Source of the DNA: Myxococcales bacterium
Lineage (GTDB): Bacteria > Myxococcota > B64-G9
Assembly (NCBI GenBank): GCA_012798435.1
Contig: JAAZNF010000106.1
Coordinates: 19,493 to 83,492 of the forward strand
DNA length: 64,000 bases
Direction of reading: 5' to 3'
This document shows positions 29,000 to 39,085 of the stretch, piece after piece; position 1 is the stretch's first letter, and every line of letters begins with the position of its first letter. Below the pieces are notes generated by a model. That model was not told the origin of the DNA, searched no databases, and saw nothing but the letters and a program-made list of their open reading frames with translations. The position numbers and the translations under genes were made by a program.

Positions 29000-31900
29000 C
29001 CACGCGGATGGGCTCGACGTCCTTCCGATCCACCTTGAGACAGAACTCCTTGAAAGCCTGAAACTCCTCCGGCGCCACGCGGCCGGCGCGCACCCGGATG
29101 TTCTTCTCCAGGATCAGGCGACCGTTTTCCGAACGCGCGCGGTAGGCGAACTCGGACAGCGGGCCCTCGAGCCGCACCTCGGCGGGGAGTTCGGCCGTGG
29201 CTCCGGGCGGGAGGCGGATCTCCACTGTGGTCCGCAGGCGGGTCTCGTCCTCGATGAGCAGCGGCCTGGCGCGCCGCGCCTGGGCGGCCAGCCCGGCCGC
29301 CAGGCGGTAGGGGAAGAACCCGCCCCGCAGCACCAGGCCATCCGGTTCGAGATCGGCCATGCCCGAGGTGCGCAGCCGGTAGTGGAGCACCAGCGGCCGC
29401 TCGGGATCGTCCAGCGCCTCCATGGACCAGGACTCCAGGCGGGCCCCTGGGAACGCAGCGCTCAGGCCGTTCTCCATGACTTGCTGGCGCAGCGCCGACG
29501 AGAACCCCGAGAGAAGCTCGCGCGCCCGCGTCGCCTCCGCCGTGTCCAGGACGTCGCGGCCCGTGCCGCTCAGCGTACCATCGGCTCCGAGCTCAAGCTC
29601 GAGGCGGATCTCCTTGCCGGGGAGGCGCTCGGGCGCCGGCGGAAGCCGCGTCAGGAAGTCATCGCCGGGCGATCCGGTGAGGCGCAGCGCCGGCTGGTCC
29701 CACAGGAAGGAGAACAGCCGGCCGCAGGGCTGATCCCGCTCGGCGGGATCCAGCCACAGGGTCTTTCCGCCGGAGAGAGGCACGGCCACCACGCCGTGGG
29801 TAAACACGCCGTCCTGGGGGAAACGGTATTCCAGCACGGGGCTGGATATGGTGCGGGCCAGGTACACCGCGGGGTCGAAGCCCGCGGCGCGCAGCACCGC
29901 CACCAGCGCGATCAGCCGGTTTCCTTCGCCCCGCATCAGGACGCTGGCGGCGCTCTCGTCGAAGTCCCCCGCGTCGCTGCCCCGCCGCACCGCCCGGTTC
30001 ACCTCCCGGAACAGAGAACAGGCAAGCTCCGCGTCGGACCAGAGCCGGGGCGTGTGCTGTTGCACAAAGTGGATCACCGGCCAGCTGATGCGGCTCGCGC
30101 GCGCCAGGCGCACGGAGAGGAGGTCGCGCAGGTCTCGCCAGCCGTTGGCGAATCCCACTTCGACGAAGGGAGCGCTCTCGTCGAGCGGCGCTGCGTCGGG
30201 CTCGGCCGGCAAGGCCGGGGTGCGGGTGCGCTCGATGCGGTACACGTCGAAGGCGCCCACGCGCTGCCTGGAGGGGGCCGGCGCGCCGTTGTGTTGCCGG
30301 ATCACCAAAGGGAGCCCCTTGGGGACGCGAACGGTGTACCGCGAGCGGAAGATGGGGAGCCCCTCGCTGGCGAAGTAGAAGCGGCTCGCCGAGAAGCCTC
30401 CCGCCCGCACCCCGGACGGGCGCCGCCCGACCCGGTAGGCGATCTCCACGAAGTCGCCGGTCTGCAGGGCGGGGATGGTGATCGACTCCTTGCCGGGGAC
30501 CACCTCGGCCTCGCGGCTGTTGCCGGAGGCGTCCAGCGAGCGCACCATCTCCACCTGGGCACCGGGTGGGATGTCGCGCACCTCGCCCCAGCGCTCCACA
30601 CCCGCCGCCGACAGCAGGTGGACCAGGAAGTGTATGCGCTCGACGCTGCTCCCATCCGGCGCCACATCCAGGTCGGCCTGGTCCAGGACCAGCACCGCGT
30701 CGCCGCCGGCGACGAAGTCCGACTCCAGGTACTCGCGGATGATCGAGAGCGGATCCGCCGGTCCATCTGCAGCGGAAAACATCCTGTCGCGCCCGTCCAC
30801 CACGCGGAGCGCCAGGCGCAGGTGGAGATCCCAGGGCCACAGCTGGCTCAACCGCTCCAGCCAGCGAACGGCCTCGCGTTCCCGGTTCTGACGTTCGAGG
30901 AGATCGACGCGCCTCTTGACCAGCTCGGGCCGCAGCCCGAAGTCCGCTTCGGCGCGGTCGAGCGCAGCCCGAGCGCGCTCCAGCTCGCCCGCCGCGAGCT
31001 CCAGGTCCACCGCCTCCAGGCGGGCCCCGAGCTGGGCCCCGAAGTACCGGGCCGCGGCCTCCAGGCCTCGGCGGGTGGTTTCGCGTTCGCCCCGGGCCCA
31101 GAAGAATGCGTTCAACGGCGAGATGAGCTGGTTCCGCCTGACGAGTTCCTGCGCCAGGCGATACGCGCCCTGCTCGTCCCGCCAGCGCAACGCCTTCGAA
31201 AACAGCAGCCGCCACAGCTCCGGATCGAAGTCCACCCGCCGACGGGCTCTCTCCAACGCCTGGTCGGCCTCGGCGTTCCACCCCAGCCGGTCGAAGAAGT
31301 TGGCCATGAAGAAGGGGAAGATGAAGGTTTGCGGATGCAGCGCCTCGAGCCGCTGCAGCGTCTCCAGCGCCTGCTCCTCCCGGTTCTCCATTCCGTCCAA
31401 GAGCGCCAAGCGGAAGCGCACCAGATCGAGGCCGGGACAGGTGGCCAGGGCCTGACCCCACAGCCGTCGGGCCTGGGCGGCGCCGATGCCTTGCGGCAGG
31501 TCGTCGTTCTCGAGCCACAGCACGCCTTCCAGGTAATCCACCAGGGAAAAGGCCGGCGCTCGCTGGCGTGCCAGCATCAGCTGCTCGATGGCCTGGTCCA
31601 TGTCACCGTACGACCAGGAGGCCAGCGCGGCCCAGAGCCGAGGGAGCGGGTCCTCGGGGGCTCGATCGGCCTCCCGGATGGCTTCGGCCTGGGGCTCGGC
31701 GCCCTGGCTCGGGGCGCTGTTCGCCAGGGGCGGGGCGGCGCCGGTTTCCTGGGACAGAAACACCAGGTCCGGCGCAGCCGCATCGGCGGGCAGGAGGTTC
31801 ACGCCCAGGATGGCGCGCCCGCCTTCGATGGGCACGGCCACGCGCAAGCGGTGCCGGCCCGGCTGCGCCGTGAAGAGCCGAGTCTCCACCACGCCGGCGT

Positions 31901-32728
31901 GGCCCGGGCGCCGGTCGTGCAGCAGCGCCTGCTCGTCGAACGCGGCCGCCCAGGTGCCGTCTCCTTCCAGGCGCAACCACAGCGTCGCGGCGGACTTGAT
32001 CTCGAAGAGGCACTCGGCCAGCAACAACCCGCGCGCGCCTTCCTCTTCGTACAGCAACAGACCGTCGGCGCTCGACGACGGGTGGGCCCGGCCCGGCTGC
32101 GCCGGGAATGCGCCGGGGAACTGCCGGAACGCTTCCTCCAACGCGACCTGCGGATCGCGGCCGGTCAGCGGCCAGATGCGCCAGGTGGGGATGGCCCCGG
32201 CCTGGCGCACGTGTGCCTCGACCGTGTCCCAGTCGCCCTCGCGCAGCGCCAGCGAGCGCAGCACGCGGTGCAGCAAAAAGCGCAGCTCGGGCGACAGCGG
32301 CGACCGCAGCAGGCTCTCCACCTCGGAGCGGATACCGTGCGAAGCCGGGCCGGATACCGCCAGGGACTCGTCCAACTGCCAGGCGGCGAGCAGCGCCACC
32401 CGCGAGCCGGGCTCGGCCTGGACCGCCTGCCAGAACATCCGGGCGTCCTCGCCGAACCGGCCCCGTGAAAGGTGCAGCAAGCCCAGTCCGAGCAGGGTTC
32501 GCTGGCGCTCGAGGCGCGCCTGCTCTGGCAGCCGCGAGAGGTGCTCTTGCAGATCTCGCTCGGCCTCGTCGAGGTCGCATCGTTCCAGCCAGGCGGCCCA
32601 GGGCCTGGCGCTCTCCGGAAGCGATCGCGCCACGGGGGCCGGGGCGGCCGGGACCGCGGGCGGCCGCGGCTGCGGGCCGGCGCAGGCGGACAGCAGGGCG
32701 AGCAGCGGCGCCAGAGTTCGCGGGGTTC

Positions 32729-35700
32729 TCATGGGGTATCCCCCCGGACGAAGCGGAGGTTCCGGGATAGCATCCGGTCGGCGCGCGAGACGAAGTCGCG
32801 AAAGGCGGGGTAATCGCCAGTCGACACCCGAGAGGCCACCAGGGTGAAGGCGGCACGGGTTTGGGCGCCGTTGCCCTCGCGCTGGCAGCGGGTTTCGACG
32901 CGGCCGAATGGCGTGTCGAGGTGCCCATCCTCCACGACCGTGTCGAGTCGCATGCCGTCCGGAGGAATCCAGCGGACCCGCCATTCCACCGACCAGGGCG
33001 GGCCGAGCTCGAGCGCGGTGACGCGTTGGTGGAGCACGGCGTACAGCCGCTGGTAGAAAGTCTCCCGTCCCAGCAACGGCACGTCCAGGCCGGTGGCCGT
33101 GGGCCGGGCCAGGTGGGGCGCCAGGAAGGCGGCGTGGATCTCGAGCGGCCGCTCCGGCTCGTTCACGTTGTGCACCGAGGCCTGGGTGACCCGGATCCCG
33201 GGAAAGAGTTCGGACAGGGTCTTCTCGGCCAGGCCGCGCACGTCTGATTCTGCGAAGAAACGCATGCGCAGATCCGGCGCCAGCACCCCCTGGAGGCGGA
33301 TGCGCACCTCGCCGCCGCCGTCGCCGCGCTCGTCCGGTCGCAACTCGAATTCGATCGAGGTGCGGTTCTGCTCCGGTTTAGACAGGGGGGTGCGCACCAG
33401 CCGGCCCCCGCGTGGCGTGATCACCAAAGCCAGGGTGTCCTGATCCTGGGCCGGCAGTTCCCGGATGTCGTGGAAAGCGGCGGTGCCGTCGAGCCACAGG
33501 TCGTGATCGGGCAGGTAGCACACGGCGTGGTTGAACGGCGCCAGCGAGGCCGGCTCGTCGGGCAGGTCTCCCAGGCGTTTCATGCGCAGCAGCGCCATCT
33601 CGGCCCGGATGCCGGACAGGTTGAGCAGGGCCGCCAGCAGGGCGGACTTGTCTTTACAGTCGCCGAAACGGCGCTCGAGCACCTGCTCGACCGGATAGGG
33701 GACGTAGCCGTGCACGCCGAACTCGAGGCCGACATAGCGCAACCCGTTGGCCACGAACTGATACAGTTTGCGCACCCGCTCCAACGGATCGGCGACGGCC
33801 GCGGCCTGTTCGCGCGCCAGTTGCTCGACCTGCGGGCCCGGGCGCAAGGCCCCGGCCACCAGGTCGTGGTACCAGGCGCCGACCTCGTTCCAGTCGCGGA
33901 AGGTGGACACGTGCACGAAGGCATGGTGCGAGGTGAATCCGCCCGCGCCGGGCTCCGGCTCCAACCCCGGCAGGGCCGCGGCCTCGAACCGGTACAGCCG
34001 CAGGCGCTCGTCGCCGTCCCGGGCCGGCTCCACCCGGCGCGCGACGCCCGGGGAGGCGTATCCGTGGACCTCGATCTTCTCCGGTGCCAGCAGGAGGTAG
34101 CTGGAGGACAGCACCGGCTCTTCGAACTGTAGCGGGCACAGGTCGCCAAAGAACCGCTCCAGCAGCGCCCCGCCCCCGATGTCGTCGATCTCCCAGGCCA
34201 GCTCCAGCGTGTCGCCGGCCGACACCTGCGGGAAGGAGATCTCCCGGGCGTGCACGTCGTAGTACAGGTTGTACCATGGCTCGGAGAGCGAATAGTCGCG
34301 TGTGGTGGCGCTGGTGTCCACGCTGCCGTCCGAACGCAGCAGCCGGCTGGCGTGGACGCGGACCTGCTGCCGGTCGGGGGCGTACTCGATGCGGAAGGTG
34401 CGCAGGCGCTCGGCGCCCGCCTTGTTCTGGATGCGGATGACCTCCTGGTGGTAGCGCAGACTCATGCCGTTTTCGTACAGCCGCACCACGGTGCGATCGG
34501 CCAGCCGCACCGCGGGCGCCTCGGGCCAGGCTCCGGCCGGCTCGGCCATCAGGGCGCGCGCGTCGAGCTCGTACGGGCGCTGGAAGGGGTGGCCACCGGG
34601 CTGCAACCAGCGGACGCGTCGCGCCAGGTTCTGGTCCTGGGGGGTGAGGGCCAAGGCGGTTTGGAAGGCCGCGATCGCCCCCGGCGTGTCACCCCGGCGC
34701 AGCAACATCTCGGCCCGTCGCAGCACCGGAACGGGATCGTCCGGGAGCAGGCGAGCCGCCGCCTCGAAGTCGGTGAGAGCTTCGGCAGCGCGTCCGTTCG
34801 CGGCCCGCAGCTCTCCGCGTTCGATGAGCCAGCCGCTGTGCCACGGCTCCATTTCGATGAGACGATCGAGCAGCCCCAGGGCCTCGTCGATACGGCCTTG
34901 CTCGACCGCGATCTCCAGGCGGGAGCGCAGGATGGATGCGTCGTCGCACGAAGCCTTGCCGGCGGCGGTCAGCACCTCGCCGGCGCGCAGGTTGCCCAGC
35001 CGGCGCAGCAACAACCCCCCCGAGTGCAGCACTTCCGGGACGTCGGGGTGGCGCTCGACCAGGTCTTCGATCTGTCTCTGGGCGCGGCCGTCGAGGTGCA
35101 GGTCGGCCTGCAGCTCGCACCACTCCAGTTGGGTCGGGACGTGCCGCGGGTCGGTTCGCCGTGCCTTCTCGAGCGCAGCGATGGCCCGTGCGGGATCGTT
35201 CAGGGCGCGAAACAGGCGGCCCAGTCGCCAGGCGGCCTCGGCGTCGTTCGAGCGCAGGCGCAGCGCCTCCTCGAGGAGCGCCCGTTGCCGCTGGGGATCA
35301 TCGGTGATGAGCGCAAGCCATTGGCGGAAGCGTGCCTGGCGCTCGTCGTGCGGCGGGAGCTTCTGCAGCGCCTCCTCGAACAGGCGCTCGGGCTCCTTGC
35401 GCCGCACGTCCCCGGCGTCCGCCAGGTCCAGGGCCAATGCCCGAAGGACCAGGTCGTCCGCGCCCTGCCGGCCGGAGGCCGGCTGCGCGAGATCGGCCAG
35501 CGTGGGACGCGGCCGCGGATCCGGTGAGCCTCCAGGGGCCGCCGTCCACGTACGGGCCAGCTCGTCGAGGCCGGTGATGGTACGCAGCCCCGCCAGGGGC
35601 CGGCCGGCCGGATCGGTGAGCGAAACCGAGAGCGCGAACGCCCCGCCGCCGCGAGCCACCTTGATGAGCAGCGCGTGATCTCCGGCGGCCAGCCGGAGCT

Positions 35701-36379
35701 GGACGGCCGACTGGTCCGGCCGCAAGGGGTGAGGGCCGGGGTCAGACAGGACCGGCTGGCGGTCGAGCCAGGCCTTGCAGCCGTCGGCGCAGCCGGTCCA
35801 CAACACGGCCTCCGCCGCCTGTTCCAGGTGAAAGCCCGTGAGCAGGTAGGCCACCTGGGGCTCGTCGTCGGCGAACAGGCTCTCGAGGGCGAGCTTGCCA
35901 TCGGGCGAGGCGGGCGGCAGGCGGCGCCAGGCGACGGGGCGGTTCTTGCCGGGCATCGATCCCGCGCCGGGCGGGCCCTGCTCCGGCGCTTGCGGCGTGT
36001 CCAGACCGCGTTCTCCCGGGTTGGGAAACGGTCCGACGAGCCAGAACTCGCCGAGGTTGCCGAGCGCGCGCCACGCGACCCGGGCCTCTGCGTCCCGGCA
36101 GGCGGAGCGCAGCCGATCGGCCAGCAGGCGCAGCGCCAGGCGGCGCAGCGGCAGGGGGTTCTTCTCGTCCCGCGCTACTCGATGTAGCGCACGGATCAGC
36201 CGCTCCCGCTCGGCGCGGCTGGCGTAGCTCCAGACCGTCGGGAGCTCCCACAACGGGATGATGGCGCGCAGGTTGCCGCGCGAGCGCTCAAGGCGTTGCA
36301 GGGTGTCGAGGAGGCCGGAGGCGGGCGGAGCGGGGAGCGAGACGAAGGCAAGAAAAAAAGCCAGGTGTGGGATGGGCAT
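32729..36379 (-). CDS. TPR / DUF3857 / transglutaminase-like exported protein with intact triad
   Basis: 1216 residues. The ATG follows GAGGAG. A signal peptide (AFFLAFVSLPAPPASG) leads into a helical region, then a beta domain (about 110-260, VLWTGCADGCKAWLDRQPVL) resembling PA14-like or carbohydrate-binding folds. TPR repeats follow (about 340-600, DAEAAWRLGRLFRALNDPARA). A DUF3857 domain (about 640-860) and a transglutaminase-like core complete it. The core has the catalytic Cys in RRFGDCKDKSALLAALL, the His in FNHAVCYLPD and the Asp in LWLDGTA. Known DUF3857-transglutaminase proteins are periplasmic; their reactions are poorly characterised. It lies in an operon with two membrane proteins upstream and its degenerate paralogue downstream. 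Confidence 0.88.
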   Translation of the reverse strand: MPIPHLAFFLAFVSLPAPPASGLLDTLQRLERSRGNLRAIIPLWELPTVWSYASRAERERLIRALHRVARDEKNPLPLRRLALRLLADRLRSACRDAEARVAWRALGNLGEFWLVGPFPNPGERGLDTPQAPEQGPPGAGSMPGKNRPVAWRRLPPASPDGKLALESLFADDEPQVAYLLTGFHLEQAAEAVLWTGCADGCKAWLDRQPVLSDPGPHPLRPDQSAVQLRLAAGDHALLIKVARGGGAFALSVSLTDPAGRPLAGLRTITGLDELARTWTAAPGGSPDPRPRPTLADLAQPASGRQGADDLVLRALALDLADAGDVRRKEPERLFEEALQKLPPHDERQARFRQWLALITDDPQRQRALLEEALRLRSNDAEAAWRLGRLFRALNDPARAIAALEKARRTDPRHVPTQLEWCELQADLHLDGRAQRQIEDLVERHPDVPEVLHSGGLLLRRLGNLRAGEVLTAAGKASCDDASILRSRLEIAVEQGRIDEALGLLDRLIEMEPWHSGWLIERGELRAANGRAAEALTDFEAAARLLPDDPVPVLRRAEMLLRRGDTPGAIAAFQTALALTPQDQNLARRVRWLQPGGHPFQRPYELDARALMAEPAGAWPEAPAVRLADRTVVRLYENGMSLRYHQEVIRIQNKAGAERLRTFRIEYAPDRQQVRVHASRLLRSDGSVDTSATTRDYSLSEPWYNLYYDVHAREISFPQVSAGDTLELAWEIDDIGGGALLERFFGDLCPLQFEEPVLSSSYLLLAPEKIEVHGYASPGVARRVEPARDGDERLRLYRFEAAALPGLEPEPGAGGFTSHHAFVHVSTFRDWNEVGAWYHDLVAGALRPGPQVEQLAREQAAAVADPLERVRKLYQFVANGLRYVGLEFGVHGYVPYPVEQVLERRFGDCKDKSALLAALLNLSGIRAEMALLRMKRLGDLPDEPASLAPFNHAVCYLPDHDLWLDGTAAFHDIRELPAQDQDTLALVITPRGGRLVRTPLSKPEQNRTSIEFELRPDERGDGGGEVRIRLQGVLAPDLRMRFFAESDVRGLAEKTLSELFPGIRVTQASVHNVNEPERPLEIHAAFLAPHLARPTATGLDVPLLGRETFYQRLYAVLHQRVTALELGPPWSVEWRVRWIPPDGMRLDTVVEDGHLDTPFGRVETRCQREGNGAQTRAAFTLVASRVSTGDYPAFRDFVSRADRMLSRNLRFVRGDTP

Positions 36380-36428
36380 GCGGTCTCCTCGGTGCGAAGT
36401 GTACCACCCCCCGGGCGTCGGACAAGCA

Positions 36429-36806
36429 TCAATCCTTTGGGGTTCCCGCCGCCGGCCGCTCGCCGAGCAACACCGCGCCCGCCAGCGCCATGGGCAACCC
36501 TGGCCAGGCCAGGCCCGAGAGCAGCGAGGGGATCAGGCCGGAGGCGAGCAGGAGCCATGCTGGCCAGCGGGCGCTCGCGCGCAGGAAGCCGAAAACGCCG
36601 GAGATGGCCCCGGCGCATCCGGCCAGGATCAATACCACGGCAAGCCAGCGCAGCCGGCACGGCTCCGTCCCAGCCTCCAGCGACACCGTCTCGGCCAGCC
36701 GCCCCAGCTCTCCCTGGAGACGGACCAGCCGCCAGGCGCCGACGCCGATGGCCGCCGCGGCGCCGCACAGCCCGATCCCGAGCGCGATAATCCGGTTTCG
36801 GCGCAT
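36429..36806 (-). CDS. Small integral membrane protein of unknown function
   Basis: Not recognised. 125 residues with four hydrophobic segments (IIALGIGLCGAAAAIGVGAW; LRWLAVVLILAGCAGAISGV; AWLLLASGLIPSLLSG; LPMALAGAVLL), a basic N-terminus (MRRNR) and a short polar tail. It lies 10 bp after the larger membrane-protein gene and 49 bp before the first transglutaminase-like gene, all in one direction, so it is probably part of that operon. Confidence 0.7.
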   Translation of the reverse strand: MRRNRIIALGIGLCGAAAAIGVGAWRLVRLQGELGRLAETVSLEAGTEPCRLRWLAVVLILAGCAGAISGVFGFLRASARWPAWLLLASGLIPSLLSGLAWPGLPMALAGAVLLGERPAAGTPKD

Positions 36807-36816
36807 GCGATCCCTG

Positions 36817-38088
36817 TCAGCGGAAGTACAGCGGGAACTCGAAGTCCTCGGAGACCTTGAGCCACAGGACGAAGTCCCACTTCTGGCTCAGCAGGCTGCG
36901 GATCTCCAGCAGGCGCGCGAAGCTCACCTCGAGGCGGAGCGTGAGCCGTTGTACCCTCGTCTCGCCGGCCGGAACCGCGATTCTGCCGATGCGCACGATG
37001 CCGAGCGGGCGGCCATCGTTGGTGATCTCCAACCGGCTGTCCTCGATCTCGAGGTCCACCCGGGTGGGGTTGCGGATCTGCAGGTCGACCGAGAGCCCCA
37101 GGGTGGGATCGCTCAGGCTGGGCCAATCTACCGAGAGCGAGCCTGGGTCGAGCTGGTACTCGCACTTGAGCACCTGGGTCTTCTTGTGCAGGGAGCCCGC
37201 CAGGCGCGCCGTGAGCGCGGCCGAGACGCCCAGCGCCACAAGCAGCACCAGCCAACCGAGCACCCGCAGCACGAGGGGCACGGCGCGCATGGCGGAGGCG
37301 GTGGGCATGAGACGGGCGGCCAACTCCGTTCCGGCGGTGGCCGCCGGGGCCACCACCACCACGTGAGCGGCCAAAATCACCGCCAGCACCAGGCCCAGCT
37401 TCTCGCCCTGAAGAAGAAAGCCGGCCGCGATGGCCGGGGCGCACCACAGCGCGGCGAAGGAGAAGCTTTGCAGGGGCCGGGCGAAGAAGACGCGGATCAT
37501 GCGCGGGTAGCCGACGCGGTGGCGTAAAAACAGCGGGCACAGGAAGGTGATGTCGAAGAACACGAACAGGGCCAGGTAGCTCGCCACGGTGGCCGCGCCG
37601 CGCAGCGCCGGAACGGGCGGGTATCCCAACCAGAAGATGGCGTTGTACACCAAGAGGTAGAGCAGGGCGAACTTGACTTCCTCCACCACCTGGCGCCACA
37701 CCGGCCAGGGACGCATGGGCTCGGTGAGCAGGGGCCGGCTGCGCTCGATGTTGCGCGAGAGCATCTCCTTGATCGGGGCGCACAGCATGGCCAGCACGGC
37801 CATGCCCCCGGCCAGGATGAAGTTGGCCATGACCTGCGAGCCCAGCCGCCCGAAGAACCTCTCCATCAGCAGCCTTGGCACGAGCTGCCAGTCGGAGGGG
37901 AAGATGTAGTCGATGATCGCCTGCTTGAGGGAGGGCCGAAGCCACAGCGCGACCAGGGCGAACCCCGTCACCGCCAGGCCGGCCACGAACAGGTATAAAA
38001 AGAAGAGCCGCCCGCCGCGCCGATCCAGCAGGCGCGGGAAGGTGGCGGACGCGCGCGCGCCGTCGAGGGCTCCCTGCCACAAGGCCAT
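36817..38088 (-). CDS. Polytopic membrane protein with C-terminal LEA14-like domain
   Basis: 423 residues. The ATG reading MALWQGALDGARA is preferred to a TTG two codons earlier; no clear ribosome site is visible. Five to seven membrane segments span about residues 30-300 (FFLYLFVAGLAVTGFALVALW, MANFILAGGMAVLAML, VASYLALFVFFDITFLCPLF, LVLAVILAAHVVVVAPAA, VLGWLVLLVALGVSAALTA). The last 110 residues (VLKCEYQLDPGSLSVDW, LSVDLQIRNPTRVDLEIEDS) look like a LEA14/WHy beta-sandwich, which would sit outside the membrane. Function unknown. First gene of the operon with the transglutaminase-like paralogues, which hints at a shared envelope task. Confidence 0.75.
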   Translation of the reverse strand: MALWQGALDGARASATFPRLLDRRGGRLFFLYLFVAGLAVTGFALVALWLRPSLKQAIIDYIFPSDWQLVPRLLMERFFGRLGSQVMANFILAGGMAVLAMLCAPIKEMLSRNIERSRPLLTEPMRPWPVWRQVVEEVKFALLYLLVYNAIFWLGYPPVPALRGAATVASYLALFVFFDITFLCPLFLRHRVGYPRMIRVFFARPLQSFSFAALWCAPAIAAGFLLQGEKLGLVLAVILAAHVVVVAPAATAGTELAARLMPTASAMRAVPLVLRVLGWLVLLVALGVSAALTARLAGSLHKKTQVLKCEYQLDPGSLSVDWPSLSDPTLGLSVDLQIRNPTRVDLEIEDSRLEITNDGRPLGIVRIGRIAVPAGETRVQRLTLRLEVSFARLLEIRSLLSQKWDFVLWLKVSEDFEFPLYFR

Positions 38089-38174
38089 GCGCAAGATATA
38101 CCGGCCGGCATGTCGATGGTCAAACGCATCTCGTGCGGTGAAGGTGTCCCGCGGCGGCGCTCGATGGTCGTTGC

Positions 38175-38212
38175 GCGCGAACGCGCTGGCTCGGTGGCCC
38201 CCGCGTTCGCGC
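38175..38212. repeat. Intergenic hairpin repeat, family 1, copy A
   Basis: Inverted arms GCGCGAACGC / GCGTTCGCGC flank an 18 bp loop (GCTGGCTCGGTGGCCCCC). The arms and most of the loop match the element at 52945-52986. There is no T-tract, so it is not an ordinary terminator. It lies in a 173 bp gap between two minus-strand genes. Confidence 0.7.
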
Positions 38213-38261
38213 AGCGGACGCGCTGCGGGGCTTCATCCGACCGGCGCAGGTCGGGCGGAGG

Positions 38262-39011
38262 TTATACCGGTACCCCGTAGTCGAACTCGGCGGCCTTGAC
38301 GAACTCGTCGCCGAAGTACTCGCTGTTGGCGAAGTGGGCCGGGGCGGTGGCCTCCACGTCCACCCCGCTGCCGAACTGCGACGGCGGCGGGCCGTCCGGT
38401 CCCCAGCGGATGACGCCCGAGCCGACCGGGGTCCCCTGCGGCCGCACGGTGGAGAAGAGCTTGGCCAGCGAGGTGTTTCCCTGGCCCTCCAGGACGTGGC
38501 GCAGGTGTTCGTAGGCGATCCGGGCCCCCACCGAGCACACCTTGCAGCGCCTGCTGAAGTCGAAGCAGCGGTAGTGGACGACCTGGGGATAGCCCAGGAT
38601 GCGGTTCACCATGATGTCGAGGAGCTGCCCCACGTCGTACACCGTGCCGGCGAGCGGGTGGCAGGCCTGATCCATGATGAGCGCCTCGGCCGGGCCCACC
38701 ACGAACGTCCGGTGGCGGTAGATGGAAAGGTGCGAGAAGCAGAAGTCAGACAGCGGCAGGTAGCGGGCGGTGGGCGGCTCCACGCTGAAGGTGGAGTGGG
38801 CGCCGAACTGCGGGCCGAGGTAGAGCATGGTGTGGGTGTCGCGCCAGCGGCTCCATTCGCCGAAGATGCGCTTCTGGTGGGAGCGGATCAGCGCGTAGGG
38901 GATGCGGTACCAGAACTTGTACCAGCGGGCGCGGCTGTCGATGTTGATGACGTCGCCCGGTTTCAGCACCGCCTCCAGCGCGGCCACGGCCTGCTGCTCG
39001 GAAACCGGCAT
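38262..39011 (-). CDS. Putative permuted papain-like (YiiX/NlpC-P60-type) protein
   Basis: 249 residues with a GGGAGGACCC ribosome site. No signal peptide or membrane segment. The order of motifs fits circularly permuted NlpC/P60 enzymes: an N-terminal His-containing strand (WRDTHTMLYLG), a middle Tyr/Asp helix (TVYDVGQLLDIMVNRILG), and a late Cys at the head of a helix (CKVCSVGARIAYEHLRHVL). In that superfamily such proteins cleave amide, peptide or thioester bonds, often in lipids or cell wall. The assignment rests on motif order only. A histidine-rich, aromatic central part is otherwise unrecognised. Confidence 0.6.
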   Translation of the reverse strand: MPVSEQQAVAALEAVLKPGDVINIDSRARWYKFWYRIPYALIRSHQKRIFGEWSRWRDTHTMLYLGPQFGAHSTFSVEPPTARYLPLSDFCFSHLSIYRHRTFVVGPAEALIMDQACHPLAGTVYDVGQLLDIMVNRILGYPQVVHYRCFDFSRRCKVCSVGARIAYEHLRHVLEGQGNTSLAKLFSTVRPQGTPVGSGVIRWGPDGPPPSQFGSGVDVEATAPAHFANSEYFGDEFVKAAEFDYGVPV

Positions 39012-39085
39012 GGGTCCTCCCGGGTGGTGGTATGCGTCTGAGCGAAGCTAGACCGCTTTTGGGCGCGTGGCAAGAAAACGCCCGC

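Noticed and set aside
29382..32468. Open frame of about 1000 codons on the plus strand opposite the transglutaminase-like gene
   Set aside because: Low-complexity Arg/Gln/Gly/His composition and no start signal; the minus strand encodes the lipoprotein with DUF3857.
38175..38212. Reading the GCGCGAACGC hairpin as a transcription terminator
   Set aside because: No T-tract follows in either direction, and the loop is conserved with the second copy at 52945-52986, which fits a repeat element better.
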